The position numbers and the translations under genes are program-made. Source: Mycolicibacterium lacusdiani (GTDB taxonomy: Bacteria > Actinomycetota > Actinomycetes > Mycobacteriales > Mycobacteriaceae). Taken from it: a stretch of DNA of 64,000 nt. This document shows positions 1 to 8,200 of the stretch, piece by piece. Position 1 is the first letter of the stretch; every line of letters begins with the position of its first letter. A model generated the notes under the pieces. The model was not told where the DNA came from. It worked only from the letters and a program-made list of their open reading frames with translations, and did not search any database. The stretch lies in contig NZ_JAKCFC010000001.1 in NCBI RefSeq assembly GCF_021916785.1, positions 124,001 through 188,000 of the forward strand. Reading direction: 5' to 3'.

Positions 1-2
1 TC

Positions 3-41
3 CTGGCCCGGTTCGAGGCTCTCGAGGCGGCGGCGGCATGA
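3..41 (+). CDS. C-terminal tail of an upstream gene (partial)
   Basis: An open frame enters from the left edge and ends at the TGA at 39-41; only twelve residues (LARFEALEAAAA) are visible. Its stop overlaps the next start codon in an ATGA arrangement, so it is very probably the upstream member of the same operon. No function can be read from so short a tail. Confidence 0.55.
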   Translation: MARFEALEAAAA

Positions 42-1030
42 CCTCCACCATTCGGTCGGGGCCCATCGACGTCCACGCCCACTGGCTCCCCGAAGACCTA
101 TTCGGACTGCCACCGGGTTCCCCGGTGCCCCCGCTCAACGGACGCGACGGCCAGCTGCACCTCGGGGATCTCCCGCTGTCGATCGAGACCGCAGCGATGA
201 GTGACCCCGCCCGCGTGCTGGCCGACACGGACGCCGCCGGGCTCGGGGCGCGCGTGATCTCGGCACCCCCGTTCGCCTTCCCGGTCGCCGACGCCCCCGG
301 CGTCGACGACTACGTGGGTGCGTTCAACGACGAACTGGCCAAGGTGTGCCGCGACAGTGGCGGCAGGTTGCTCGGACTGGGGCTGGTGTCACTGCACGAT
401 CCGGATGCGGCCCGCAAGCAGATCGAGGCCATGGCCTCGACGGGCGTGGTGCGCGGCATCGCGGTTCCACCGCTGCTGGGACACACCTCGTTGGACGTGG
501 CGCCGATGCGCGACGTGGTGGCCATCGCGGCGGAGAACGACGCGGCGGTGCTGGTGCACCCCATGCAGCTGCCGCGGCCGGAGTGGTCGTCGTACTACCT
601 GACCAACCTCATCGGAAACCCCGTCGAAACGGCAACCGCCGCGGCGTCGTTGGTGCTCGGCGGCGTGCTCGAGGAACTGCCGTCGCTACGCATCTGCATG
701 CTGCACGGCGGAGGTTGCGCTCCTGCGCTGGTGGGCCGGTGGCAGCACGGCTGGTCGCAGCGCGCCGACGTGCGCAGTGCCCAGACCCGGTCGCCGCGCG
801 AGGGTTTCGCCGGCCTGTGGTTCGACACCCTCACCCACGACGGCCCGGCGCTCGACCTACTGCGCGCGCACGCCGATCCGGGACAGCTGATGTGCGGCAG
901 CGACTATCCGTTCGACATGGGCGTCGAGCTTCCGCTCGATTTACCGCACTCGGTCGGCATCGACGACGCCGCCCTCGAAGACAACGCCCGACGCTTCCTA
1001 GGGCTTGATGAAGGAGAGAACCGTGTCTGA
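38..1030 (+). CDS. amidohydrolase-2 family protein, ACMSD-like metal-dependent decarboxylase/hydrolase
   Basis: The 330-residue protein has the metal-binding layout of the amidohydrolase-2 (2-amino-3-carboxymuconate-6-semialdehyde decarboxylase) family: HxH at residues 13-15 (DVHAHW), a His at 174 (LVHPM), a His at 223 (LHGGG) and the Asp of GSDYP at 289. Known members decarboxylate or hydrolyse ring-cleavage products of aromatic and N-heteroaromatic compounds in the cytoplasm. It overlaps the upstream gene by ATGA and runs 8 bases into the downstream flavin monooxygenase, so the two are translationally coupled. The exact substrate is inferred only from context: an early step in degradation of a (hydroxy)pyridine- or aromatic-type ring is likely. 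Confidence 0.85.
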   Translation: MTSTIRSGPIDVHAHWLPEDLFGLPPGSPVPPLNGRDGQLHLGDLPLSIETAAMSDPARVLADTDAAGLGARVISAPPFAFPVADAPGVDDYVGAFNDELAKVCRDSGGRLLGLGLVSLHDPDAARKQIEAMASTGVVRGIAVPPLLGHTSLDVAPMRDVVAIAAENDAAVLVHPMQLPRPEWSSYYLTNLIGNPVETATAAASLVLGGVLEELPSLRICMLHGGGCAPALVGRWQHGWSQRADVRSAQTRSPREGFAGLWFDTLTHDGPALDLLRAHADPGQLMCGSDYPFDMGVELPLDLPHSVGIDDAALEDNARRFLGLDEGENRV

Positions 1031-2234
1031 ACGTCTCGACACCCGCCATGACTGGAGTGGTCACCGCGCGTTGGTGATCGGTGGCTCCATCGGTGGCTTG
1101 ACGACGGCGCTGCTGCTGCGCCGGCTCGGATTCGACGTGTCGGTCTTCGAGCGCACGCCGACCAACCTGGACGGTCGCGGCGGCGGCATCGTGCTCCAGC
1201 CCGACACGCTGCGCTGGTTCGTCGAGTGCAGTGACCAGCACCCCGAACAGGTCAGCACTTCAACGCACTACGTGCAGTACCTCGGGCCGGGCAACGCCGT
1301 CGTGCACCGCGAGAACGCGCCATGGAGCTACACGTCGTGGGGCACCTTCTACCGGGCACTGCTTGCCGACTTCGGCACCGACGACTACCACCTCGGCGAG
1401 TACGCGGCAGGCTTCGACGAGGACGCCGACGGGGTCGAGGTGCGCTTCACCTCCGGCCGCCGGGAACGCGCCGATCTCGTCGTGTTCGCCGACGGCATCG
1501 GATCGCCCAGCAGGCGGCGCATCTCGCCGGACACCAAACTCGAGTACTCCGGCTACGTCGGGTGGCGCGGCACCGTGCCCGAGCGCGAGGTGTCCCCGGA
1601 GACGTTCGAGCTGCTGCACGACTCGATCACCTACAGCGTCGCGCCGCACACCCACATCAACGTCTATCCGATCCCGTCGACGGACGGCGGCCTCGCCGTG
1701 GGGGAGCGGCTGCTCAATTACGTCTGGTACCGCAACGTGCCGGAGGGACACGAACTCGACGAGCTCATGACCGACAAGCGCGGCTTCCTCGCGGGCGTAT
1801 CGCTGCACCCGGGGGCGGTGCAGGACCGCTTCGTCGAGGAAATGCGCTCGGCAGCAACCGAACTGCTCGCACCCGCGGCCGCAGAGGTGGTGTTGCGCAC
1901 CGAACAGCCGTATCTGCAGGCGGTGTACGACGCGGTGACCAACCGGATGGCGATGGGGCGCGTGGCTCTCGTCGGGGACGCTGCCAGCGCCGCCCGACCG
2001 CACGCCGCGGCGGGGACCGCCAAGGCCGCGGCCAACGCTTGGGCGCTGTACGACGCACTGTCGGACAGCGGCGACATCGCCGAGGCCCTCGCCAAGTGGG
2101 AGCCCGGCCAACTCGAACTCGGGCAGCGGCTGATGCGCCGCGTCAAGGAGATGGGCGCCCGTTCCCAGTTCGACTGCACCTGGGTCCCCGGCGACCCGGA
2201 CAACCGCTTCGGCCTCTACGGCCCCGGACACTAG
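1023..2234 (+). CDS. FAD-dependent aromatic monooxygenase, 2,6-dihydroxypyridine 3-monooxygenase-like
   Basis: The 403-residue flavoprotein has an N-terminal dinucleotide fold with GGSIGG at residues 20-25 and the second FAD motif GDAASAARPHAAAG near residue 320. The middle (GYVGWRGTVPE, then NVYPIPS, NYVWYRNVPEG and DELMTD) resembles 2,6-dihydroxypyridine 3-monooxygenase of nicotine degradation, which hydroxylates a dihydroxypyridine using NADH and O2. The GTG at 1023 is preferred over in-frame TTG/ATG codons at 1005/1008 because AAGGAGAG at 1011-1018 is correctly spaced before it. It overlaps the amidohydrolase by 8 bases and is followed 11 bases later by the cupin gene. Related 6-hydroxynicotinate and salicylate hydroxylases are alternatives, so the ring substrate is inference. 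Confidence 0.82.
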   Translation: MSERLDTRHDWSGHRALVIGGSIGGLTTALLLRRLGFDVSVFERTPTNLDGRGGGIVLQPDTLRWFVECSDQHPEQVSTSTHYVQYLGPGNAVVHRENAPWSYTSWGTFYRALLADFGTDDYHLGEYAAGFDEDADGVEVRFTSGRRERADLVVFADGIGSPSRRRISPDTKLEYSGYVGWRGTVPEREVSPETFELLHDSITYSVAPHTHINVYPIPSTDGGLAVGERLLNYVWYRNVPEGHELDELMTDKRGFLAGVSLHPGAVQDRFVEEMRSAATELLAPAAAEVVLRTEQPYLQAVYDAVTNRMAMGRVALVGDAASAARPHAAAGTAKAAANAWALYDALSDSGDIAEALAKWEPGQLELGQRLMRRVKEMGARSQFDCTWVPGDPDNRFGLYGPGH

Positions 2235-2245
2235 GAGATTCTCAC

Positions 2246-2680
2246 ATGACCCAGAACGCCGAATTCCTAACCGACGCCCCCCTCGCAGGCACGCTCGTCG
2301 GCACCGACTTCGACGGCTGGAGCGACGATCTGCGCGCCGAGTTCGACGCGCATGCCCACGACGGGCACGTCGGTTCGCGGCTGCTCAGCCAGAACGAGCG
2401 AGTACGGGTGTGGGAGATCCGCCTCGCCCCCGGCGACCGCTTCCACGCCCACCGGCACGTGCTCGACTACTTCTGGACCGCGGTCGTCGCAGGCACCAGC
2501 CGCCAGCACACGGCCGACGGCACCACCCGCGAGGTGTCCTACTCGGCGGGGGAGACGCGACACTTCACCTTCGCCGCGGGTGAATTCCTACTGCACGACA
2601 TCGAGAACGCCGGTGACGACGAGTTGATCTTCACCACGGTGGAACACCTCGACTCGGCGAACCCGCCGCTCGAGCTGTAG
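2246..2680 (+). CDS. cupin-domain protein of the catabolic operon
   Basis: This 144-residue protein starts at an ATG with a Shine-Dalgarno GGAG at 2234-2237. It has a single cupin beta-barrel pattern: metal-ligand-type histidines in GDRFHAHRH (about residues 70-78) and a second half with GETRHFTF and EFLLHDIEN. Small cupins near flavin hydroxylases act as dioxygenases, isomerases or lyases on ring-cleavage products, or simply bind metabolites. It lies 11 bases after the monooxygenase on the same strand, so it is almost certainly in the same operon. Which reaction it performs cannot be decided from the sequence. Confidence 0.78.
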   Translation: MTQNAEFLTDAPLAGTLVGTDFDGWSDDLRAEFDAHAHDGHVGSRLLSQNERVRVWEIRLAPGDRFHAHRHVLDYFWTAVVAGTSRQHTADGTTREVSYSAGETRHFTFAAGEFLLHDIENAGDDELIFTTVEHLDSANPPLEL

Positions 2681-2761
2681 GGATACCGGCTCGTTCTCGA
2701 TCGCGCCGTGGATCGACCAAGATGAGCGGGGCAAGCGACGACACGTGAGGCGGCGACCACC

Positions 2762-3154
2762 ATGACCCTGCACGACGACTACCGAGCCCCGTACCAGTCC
2801 TACCTCGGGTACTGCAACGCGCACGACTTCGATTCGATGGCCGCGTTCTACGCGCCGGGCATCACCGTCAATGGGTCACCGATGGACCCGGGCGCCGTCA
2901 CGGCGCAGTTCGAGCCGCTCATCTCCGCGTTCCCCGACTGGCACTGGGACGTCGCCCACCTCGTCGTGGACGACGAGAACATCGTGGTGCACTTCTCGGT
3001 CACGGGCACCCACCGCGGCGCGTTCGCAGGGATCGAGGCGACCGGACGCCGGGTGGACGTCTCGGAGTTCACGCTGTACCACCTGGAGGACGGCAAGTTC
3101 GCCGCCGTCTGGGATCTGCTCGACATGGACTCGTTGATCAGACAGATCAGCTAG
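2762..3154 (+). CDS. SnoaL-like (NTF2 fold) polyketide-cyclase/ester-cyclase family protein
   Basis: The 130-residue protein has the typical alpha+beta barrel pattern of SnoaL-like proteins: YLGYCNAHDFDSMAAFYAPG at the N-terminus, then FPDWHWDVAHLVVDDENIVV and HFSVTGTHRG. Family members are small cytoplasmic isomerases, cyclases or hydrolases with a hydrophobic pocket; some have no catalytic role. The ATG is preceded by GAGGCGGCGACCACC. It sits 81 bases after the cupin on the same strand and may act in the same pathway. The family is well supported, but the reaction is unknown. Confidence 0.8.
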   Translation: MTLHDDYRAPYQSYLGYCNAHDFDSMAAFYAPGITVNGSPMDPGAVTAQFEPLISAFPDWHWDVAHLVVDDENIVVHFSVTGTHRGAFAGIEATGRRVDVSEFTLYHLEDGKFAAVWDLLDMDSLIRQIS

Positions 3155-3164
3155 CTCGCGTCTA

Positions 3165-3917
3165 GTGTTCCTGCATCGACCGCCCTTCGAGACCACCCGC
3201 CGCACCGTGACTGCAGGAGACGGTGATCGCGACGCTGCGCAGGCCTGGTTCCTCGAGCGGGGCCTGCCCGCGGCGCTGACGGCACGCAACCGCTCCCGGC
3301 ACGTGCTGCCCCGATCGGCGCCCGGGCTGGCCGGATACGCGACGATCGTCGTGGCGCTGCTGGTGATCTTCCTCGTCACCGGTTCCAGCGACGTCTACGT
3401 CGACGGCGCGCCGACCCCGGCCGAGACGGTCGTGCTGGGCGTGATCGTCCTGCTCGTCCCGCTGGCGCTGGTCGTCGGCCGCGTGGTCTCCAGGATCCAG
3501 AGCCGCCGCACCCAAGCAATCGTGTCCGTCGTCTCCGTCGCGGTGGCCGCGTGCGCCAGCGTGATTCAGGACGGGCTCGCCGAACTACCCGCCACGGTCG
3601 TCGTCGTGGTGATCGTCCTCATCGCCACCGCCACGGGGGTCGGCGCGGTACTCGGATGGGCGTTGCGATTGACCGTCACCCAGCTCGCGGCGATGGGCGC
3701 CCTCTTCGTCAGCGCGCTCCCGGTGATGCTGCTGACCGTCGTGGTGTTCTTCAACGGCTACGTGTGGATGCTGTCCTCGACCATCAGCCAGTCCCGCCTG
3801 TTCCTCGCGCTGTCGTTCCTGTTCTCCGTCACCGCGGCGTTCATCGTCTCCAGTAGCCGGTCGGGGTGCGCCCCATGCTCGAGTCGATCGGCAGGCCCGG
3901 CGGCGCCGACGACCTGA
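3165..3917 (+). CDS. conserved mycobacterial membrane protein, N-terminal part (apparently frameshifted)
   Basis: A GTG at 3165, 10 bases after the SnoaL-like gene, opens a frame encoding a soluble N-terminus (HRPPFETTRR, then WFLERGLP) and about five hydrophobic segments (around residues 58-75, 85-107, 118-135, 142-165 and 170-195). After about position 3862 the translation becomes Ser/Ala/Pro/Cys-rich (SGCAPCSSRSAGPAAPTT), which is characteristic of off-frame reading. The natural continuation is in another frame from 3866. The run TCGGGGTG at 3861-3868 is the likely site: one additional G would join the frames as S-G-V-R-P-M. No transport motif is recognised, so the function is unknown. Confidence 0.6.
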   Translation: MFLHRPPFETTRRTVTAGDGDRDAAQAWFLERGLPAALTARNRSRHVLPRSAPGLAGYATIVVALLVIFLVTGSSDVYVDGAPTPAETVVLGVIVLLVPLALVVGRVVSRIQSRRTQAIVSVVSVAVAACASVIQDGLAELPATVVVVVIVLIATATGVGAVLGWALRLTVTQLAAMGALFVSALPVMLLTVVVFFNGYVWMLSSTISQSRLFLALSFLFSVTAAFIVSSSRSGCAPCSSRSAGPAAPTT

Positions 3918-4321
3918 GCGGTACGCCGTTCGCCGCCATGCCCGAACGGCCGACCCCCGAACCGCTGACCCGAGCGGAACGCGTCAACGTCGTCCTAGTG
4001 ATGGCAGCCACGCAGATCGCACACCTGCTCGTGGTCGCGATCTGCACCGCATCGATCTTCTTCACCCTTGGCCTCATCGTGCTGAGTCCCGAACTCCTGG
4101 CCAAGTGGAGCGGTGGTGGCCCCAGCGACGGAACCATCTTCGGCGTCACCCTTCCGGTGCCGCAGTCGCTCATCCACATGACCCTCGTACTGTGCGCGCT
4201 GACGTTCATGTACGTCAGCGCCCGCTCGGTCGGCGACGACGAGTACAAGCGAGACTTCCTCGACCCGCTCATCGAGGACCTGCACACCACGCTCGTCGCC
4301 CGCAACCGATACCGGGTGTGA
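3866..4321 (+). CDS. conserved mycobacterial membrane protein, C-terminal part (apparently frameshifted)
   Basis: This frame encodes 151 residues from the GTG at 3866. It has a short linker (MRPMLESIGRP), two strong membrane segments (about residues 46-72 and 99-117), and a soluble end DFLDPLIEDLHTTLVARNRY. It looks like the missing C-terminal third of the preceding membrane protein, because it overlaps it by 52 bases, has no convincing ribosome site and begins mid-linker. The two pieces would be joined by a single-base insertion in the G run at 3863-3866. It could instead be translated separately, or the shift could be a sequencing error. Confidence 0.6.
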   Translation: MRPMLESIGRPGGADDLSGTPFAAMPERPTPEPLTRAERVNVVLVMAATQIAHLLVVAICTASIFFTLGLIVLSPELLAKWSGGGPSDGTIFGVTLPVPQSLIHMTLVLCALTFMYVSARSVGDDEYKRDFLDPLIEDLHTTLVARNRYRV

Positions 4322-4386
4322 CGTTCCCGCGAGTCTTCCCGGAACCGGGACGCGAACGCCGCCGTGCGTGTACTCCTTCTCCAGTG

Positions 4387-5352
4387 ATGAAAACCGCCGT
4401 CGGCGCCGTGCTGGCCGCCTCCCTGGTGCTCACCGGATGTCAGTCCTCCGAGCCGGCCGCCGAGGCGCCGAGCTACCCCGCCGGGCCCATCACGATGACG
4501 GCGGGCGCCAACCCGGGTAGCGGATTCGACATCACCATCCGATCGGTCGTCGAAGCCCTCGAGCAGGAGGGCATCGTGAAAGTGCCGCTGCCCGTGCAGA
4601 ACAAGCCGGGTGGCAGCGGAGCAGACTTCCTGGCCACCATGGTCGAGCAGTACGAGGGCGCCGACGATCAGGTGTCGGTGACGTCCCTGGCGATGATGAT
4701 CAACGAGCTGCGCGGCGCGTCGAAGTACGGCTACGACGACGTCACCATGATCGCCCGGCTGGTGACGGAGTACTTCGTCGTCGTCACCGCGCCCGGCGCG
4801 CCCTACACGAACCTCACCGATGTCATGACCGGGATCGAGAATGGCCCCGGACAGGTCGCCGTCGCCGCCGCGAACGACGATCAGGCGCCCTTCGACCTCC
4901 TGGTGACCGCGGCCGGCGGCGATGCCTCATCGGTGAACTACGTCCCGTTCGAAGGCGGAGGAGACCAGATCACTGCGCTTCGCAGTGGTGACGTCGACGT
5001 CGCGATCGGCGGAGTCAGTGAGTTCGTCGACCTCATCGACGGGGGAGAACTGAAGGCACTGGGCGTGTTGTCGGAGGACCGCCTCCCGGGGCTCGCCGCT
5101 GCGACGGCCAAGGAGCAGGGATTCGACGTCACGCTGTCGAACTGGCGTGGGCTCTACGGGCCGCCGGGCATGCCGGAGGTTGCGGTCGCGTACTGGCAGC
5201 AGGCACTCGGCGAGATGGTGAAGACGCCGGCATGGGAGCAGATCGCGCAGCGGCACCACTTCACGACGACCTTCGCCACCGGCGACGAGTTCCAGACCTT
5301 CCTCGCCGACACCCAGGCGGACGTCAAGGCGGCGTTGGACGAGCAGGGCTGA
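4387..5352 (+). CDS. TctC-type tripartite tricarboxylate transporter substrate-binding lipoprotein
   Basis: The 321-residue protein begins with a lipoprotein signal peptide ending in the lipobox LTGC (Cys18). It continues with the TctC/Bug fold signature YPAGPITMTAGANPGSGFD, VQNKPGGSGAD and later GLYGPPGMPE. Such proteins bind carboxylates (citrate, tricarballylate, nicotinate-like acids) outside the membrane and deliver them to TctA/TctB permeases. No TctA or TctB gene is seen nearby; the preceding split membrane protein does not look like either. A GTG directly before the ATG (4384) is an alternative start. Its position after the catabolic cluster suggests uptake of the same or a related acid, but this is inference. 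Confidence 0.85.
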   Translation: MKTAVGAVLAASLVLTGCQSSEPAAEAPSYPAGPITMTAGANPGSGFDITIRSVVEALEQEGIVKVPLPVQNKPGGSGADFLATMVEQYEGADDQVSVTSLAMMINELRGASKYGYDDVTMIARLVTEYFVVVTAPGAPYTNLTDVMTGIENGPGQVAVAAANDDQAPFDLLVTAAGGDASSVNYVPFEGGGDQITALRSGDVDVAIGGVSEFVDLIDGGELKALGVLSEDRLPGLAAATAKEQGFDVTLSNWRGLYGPPGMPEVAVAYWQQALGEMVKTPAWEQIAQRHHFTTTFATGDEFQTFLADTQADVKAALDEQG

Positions 5353-5423
5353 CAGGGCCCTCACCGTTTGCTGACGATTGGGTAGATTCCGCCGCGTCCG
5401 AACCGTCCGCACCCTAGATTGAC

Positions 5424-5438
5424 TGACCGGAGCGGTCA
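5424..5438. promoter_or_regulatory. operator-like inverted repeat upstream of the SDR operon
   Basis: TGACCG and CGGTCA form a perfect inverted repeat around GAG, just downstream of a possible -10 box (TAGATT, 5414-5419) and 34 bases before the SDR start. The position would suit a repressor of the SDR/EamA/DUF4436 operon. No regulator gene is adjacent, so this is only a candidate. Confidence 0.3.
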
Positions 5439-5471
5439 CCCCAGGTACCGACGCGAACGAAGGTGCAGGCC

Positions 5472-6332
5472 GTGATCCCCAACATCCGCAAGACGCTGCG
5501 GCTGGCGGGAATGCGTCCGATGCCCCGATGGCCCGCCCGCGCGTCGATTGACCTGCGAGGCAAGCGAATTCTGCTGACCGGCGCGTCGTCGGGCATCGGT
5601 GCGGTCGCCGCGGAGCGACTCGCCGCGGAGGGGGCGACGGTGATCGCGGTCGCGCGCCGGGAGAACCTCCTCGCCGAACTCGTCGACCGCATCACAGCCG
5701 CAGGCGGCACTGCGACCGCCGTACCGGCCGACCTCTCCGACCTGGCCCGGATCGACGAATTGGTGGAGGAGGTCGGGCCCGTCGACGTGCTCATCAACAA
5801 CGCTGCCAGGTCCATCCGCAGGCCCCTGATCGACTCGCTGGAACGGTGGCACGACGTCGAACGCGTCATGGCGCTCAACTACTTCGCCCCGCTGCGGCTC
5901 ATCCGGGGCGTTGCGCCGGGCATGATCGAACGCGGCGACGGACACATCGTCAACATCGCCACCTGGCGCGTGCTGCCGGAAGCCTCGCCGCTGTTCGCCG
6001 CCTACAACGCGTCGAAGGCGGCGCTCAGCGCCGTCAGCCGTGTCATCGACACCGAACTCGGCACGGCCGGTGTGCACTCCACCACCATCTACTATCCGTT
6101 GGTCGCGACGCCGATGATCGCGCCCACCCGCGCCTACGACGGGGTGACGGCACTCTCGTCGGCCGAAGCGGCCGAATGGATGGTGACGGCGGTGCGCACC
6201 CGGCCGATCCGCATCGCACCGCGAAAGGCGCTGGCTCTTCGCGCCGTCGACGTCGTGGCGCCTCGCAGACTCAACCGCATCCTCGAGGCCGAGACCGACC
6301 GCATGAACGCCAGAGCGTACGCGCTGCCGTGA
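5472..6332 (+). CDS. short-chain dehydrogenase/reductase (SDR)
   Basis: The 286-residue protein has the classical SDR cofactor motif TGASSGIG (residues 36-43), INNAA (108-112) and the catalytic pair YNASK (Tyr178, Lys182). The position normally holding the catalytic Ser, 13 residues before the Tyr, is Trp165, with Thr164 beside it (NIATW). The enzyme may therefore use Thr or be altered in activity. GTG 5472 was chosen because CGAAGG lies eight bases upstream; GTG 5463 is an alternative. The stop overlaps the next start by GTGA. The substrate is unknown. Confidence 0.8.
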   Translation: MIPNIRKTLRLAGMRPMPRWPARASIDLRGKRILLTGASSGIGAVAAERLAAEGATVIAVARRENLLAELVDRITAAGGTATAVPADLSDLARIDELVEEVGPVDVLINNAARSIRRPLIDSLERWHDVERVMALNYFAPLRLIRGVAPGMIERGDGHIVNIATWRVLPEASPLFAAYNASKAALSAVSRVIDTELGTAGVHSTTIYYPLVATPMIAPTRAYDGVTALSSAEAAEWMVTAVRTRPIRIAPRKALALRAVDVVAPRRLNRILEAETDRMNARAYALP

Positions 6333-7228
6333 CCGGCGCCGTCACGGGCCACCGGCCCGAGAACCTGCCGTTGGCAGCGGGTCTCACGACCGCAGCGTTC
6401 TTCTGCGTCGCTCTCGTCGGTGCCCTGGCGAAGGTCTCGGGGCAGTACACGTCGACCGGCGTCCTGCTGCTGTTCCAGAACCTGATCTGCTTCCTCTTCA
6501 TCGTGCCCGTCGTCCTGCGGAACGGACCGTCGTCGCTGCGGACTTCCAAGATCGGGCTGCACGTGCTGCGCGCCGTCGCGGGCACCGCCTGCTGGTACGC
6601 ACTGTTCTTCGCCATCGCCCGCATTCCGCTCGCGAACGCGACCCTGCTGACCTACAGCGCGCCACTGTGGATGCCGCTCGTCGCGTGGCTCGTCACGCGG
6701 CAGAAGGCGTCGACGGCAACCTGGGCAGGCGCCGTCCTCGGCTTCGCCGGTGTCGTGCTGGTGTTGCAGCCTCAGGGGCACAGCTTCGACGTCGGCGAAC
6801 TATCCGCTTTCGCCGGAGCGATTCTGCTTGCCGTGGCGATGATGTCGGTCCGCTGGCTGGGCGCGACCGAACCCATCACCCGTGTCCTGTTCTACTACTT
6901 CCTGCTGTCGACCGTCCTGTCCGTCCCGATCGCGGTCGTCGACTGGGAGCCGATCCCCCCGCAGGCCCTCGGTTGGTTGATCGGGCTCGGCTTCGCCCAG
7001 CTGTCGTCGCAGATCCTCATCGTGCTGGCCTACCGCTACGCCTCGGCGGAGAAGGTCGGCCCGTTCATCTACAGCGTGATCGTGTTCACCGCGGTACTCG
7101 ACTGGATCGTATGGGGCCAAGTACCCTCGGCCACCACGTATTTCGGCATGGTCCTGGTGATCGGTGGCGGCCTGGTCGCCGTCCGGGCGAGGCGCGCGCC
7201 GACGGCTCCGGAGGAGGCAACTCGATGA
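6329..7228 (+). CDS. EamA/DMT-family transporter (RhaT/YdcZ-like 10-TM permease)
   Basis: This 299-residue protein is almost entirely hydrophobic with about ten membrane segments in two EamA repeats. The first repeat includes RAVAGTACWYALFFAIARIP and NATLLTYSAPLW; the second includes VAYRYASAEKV-type ALAYRYA followed by YSVIVFTAVLDWIVWG. Drug/metabolite transporters of this type move amino acids, metabolites or drugs, usually outward. It overlaps the SDR by GTGA at its start and the DUF4436 gene by ATGA at its end, so all three are one operon. The substrate is unknown. Confidence 0.85.
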   Translation: MTGAVTGHRPENLPLAAGLTTAAFFCVALVGALAKVSGQYTSTGVLLLFQNLICFLFIVPVVLRNGPSSLRTSKIGLHVLRAVAGTACWYALFFAIARIPLANATLLTYSAPLWMPLVAWLVTRQKASTATWAGAVLGFAGVVLVLQPQGHSFDVGELSAFAGAILLAVAMMSVRWLGATEPITRVLFYYFLLSTVLSVPIAVVDWEPIPPQALGWLIGLGFAQLSSQILIVLAYRYASAEKVGPFIYSVIVFTAVLDWIVWGQVPSATTYFGMVLVIGGGLVAVRARRAPTAPEEATR

Positions 7229-8109
7229 CGGCCAACCCGACGATGCGCAACGGACGGCGTTGGATCGCCAGAGGACTGGCCCTATGCCTGGCGGTGATCC
7301 TGACGATCGCACTGAGCCTCGGCGGCTATCTCGCGAGTCGCGAGGCCACCGAGCAGCCCTCGATCATCTTCGGCGAAGACGAGACCAACGCCGATCGCGT
7401 CGACGTCGCGGCATGGGTGACCCGGGTCGACGTCGAGAGTCAGACCGTCGCCATCACGGTGGCCGACGTGCGGCCCCAGGGCTCACTGGCCCGACCCGAC
7501 GGGACGTTCGCCGAAGGCGCGAGGCTCGAGACCAACGCGGTGCGCAACGAACCCGTCGACGTGGCAGCCGGTGACTGGGTGCCGAACCTGGAGCAGTCCT
7601 TCGCCATGAACGGGACCGTCACCGACTTTCCGTTCGACCGGTACACGTCGTACCTGTCCTTCCGCATGACCGGGGCGGACGGCAGCGAGATCCCACTGGC
7701 GGTGACCATCTGGAGCACCGACGCGTTCTTCGTCATCTCCCCGGACTACGACCCAGAACAAGACGACTGGCTCAACATCGACCTCGACGTCAAACGCAGC
7801 TCGCCCACGATGATCTTCGGCGTCTTCATCATGGTGCTCATGCTGGGGCTGTCCTTCGCCGCCGCGCTTGCCGCCTACTACGTGATCCGCCACCGCCAGG
7901 GCTTCGACTTCAACGCCTACGGGGTGATGGCTGCCCTGCTCTTCGCAATGGTGCCGCTGCGCAACGCGATACCGGGAGACCCGCCGATCGGCTCGGTGAT
8001 CGACTTCATGGCCTTCTTCATCGCCGAGGCCATCATCTCCATCTCCCTGATCACCAGCGTCGTGGTCGGCTACCGGCATCAGATGCAGATCGACCGCACG
8101 GTCCGGTGA
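7225..8109 (+). CDS. DUF4436 family membrane protein
   Basis: The 294-residue protein has an N-terminal signal anchor (about residues 14-33), a roughly 170-residue extracytoplasmic beta-rich domain with FPFDRYTSYLSF, and a C-terminal block of four membrane segments beginning PTMIFGVFIMVLMLGLSF and including MVPLRNAIPGDPPIGSVIDF. This matches the actinobacterial DUF4436 architecture, whose role is not established. A strong GGAGGAGG at 7210-7217 and the ATGA overlap with the transporter gene fix the start at 7225. It is the last gene of the operon. Confidence 0.82.
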   Translation: MTANPTMRNGRRWIARGLALCLAVILTIALSLGGYLASREATEQPSIIFGEDETNADRVDVAAWVTRVDVESQTVAITVADVRPQGSLARPDGTFAEGARLETNAVRNEPVDVAAGDWVPNLEQSFAMNGTVTDFPFDRYTSYLSFRMTGADGSEIPLAVTIWSTDAFFVISPDYDPEQDDWLNIDLDVKRSSPTMIFGVFIMVLMLGLSFAAALAAYYVIRHRQGFDFNAYGVMAALLFAMVPLRNAIPGDPPIGSVIDFMAFFIAEAIISISLITSVVVGYRHQMQIDRTVR

Positions 8110-8188
8110 CCGGCGGCGCGCCCCGTGCCCCCGAGTCGACTTCCACTGACGCCGATTACAACTGTGGGCCGGGCGGCCGAGGCGCTCC

Positions 8189-8194
8189 TACTGT
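8189..8194 (+). promoter_or_regulatory. leaderless -10 box (TACTGT)
   Basis: TACTGT lies exactly six bases before the ATG at 8201, the spacing at which transcription starts on the start codon itself. Confidence 0.5.
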
Positions 8195-8200
8195 GCGGAC

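Noticed and set aside
3165..4321. TctA/TctB permease genes for the TctC protein
   Set aside because: The split membrane protein lacks the helix number and the Gly/Pro-rich TctA motifs, and its soluble N-terminus does not fit TctB.
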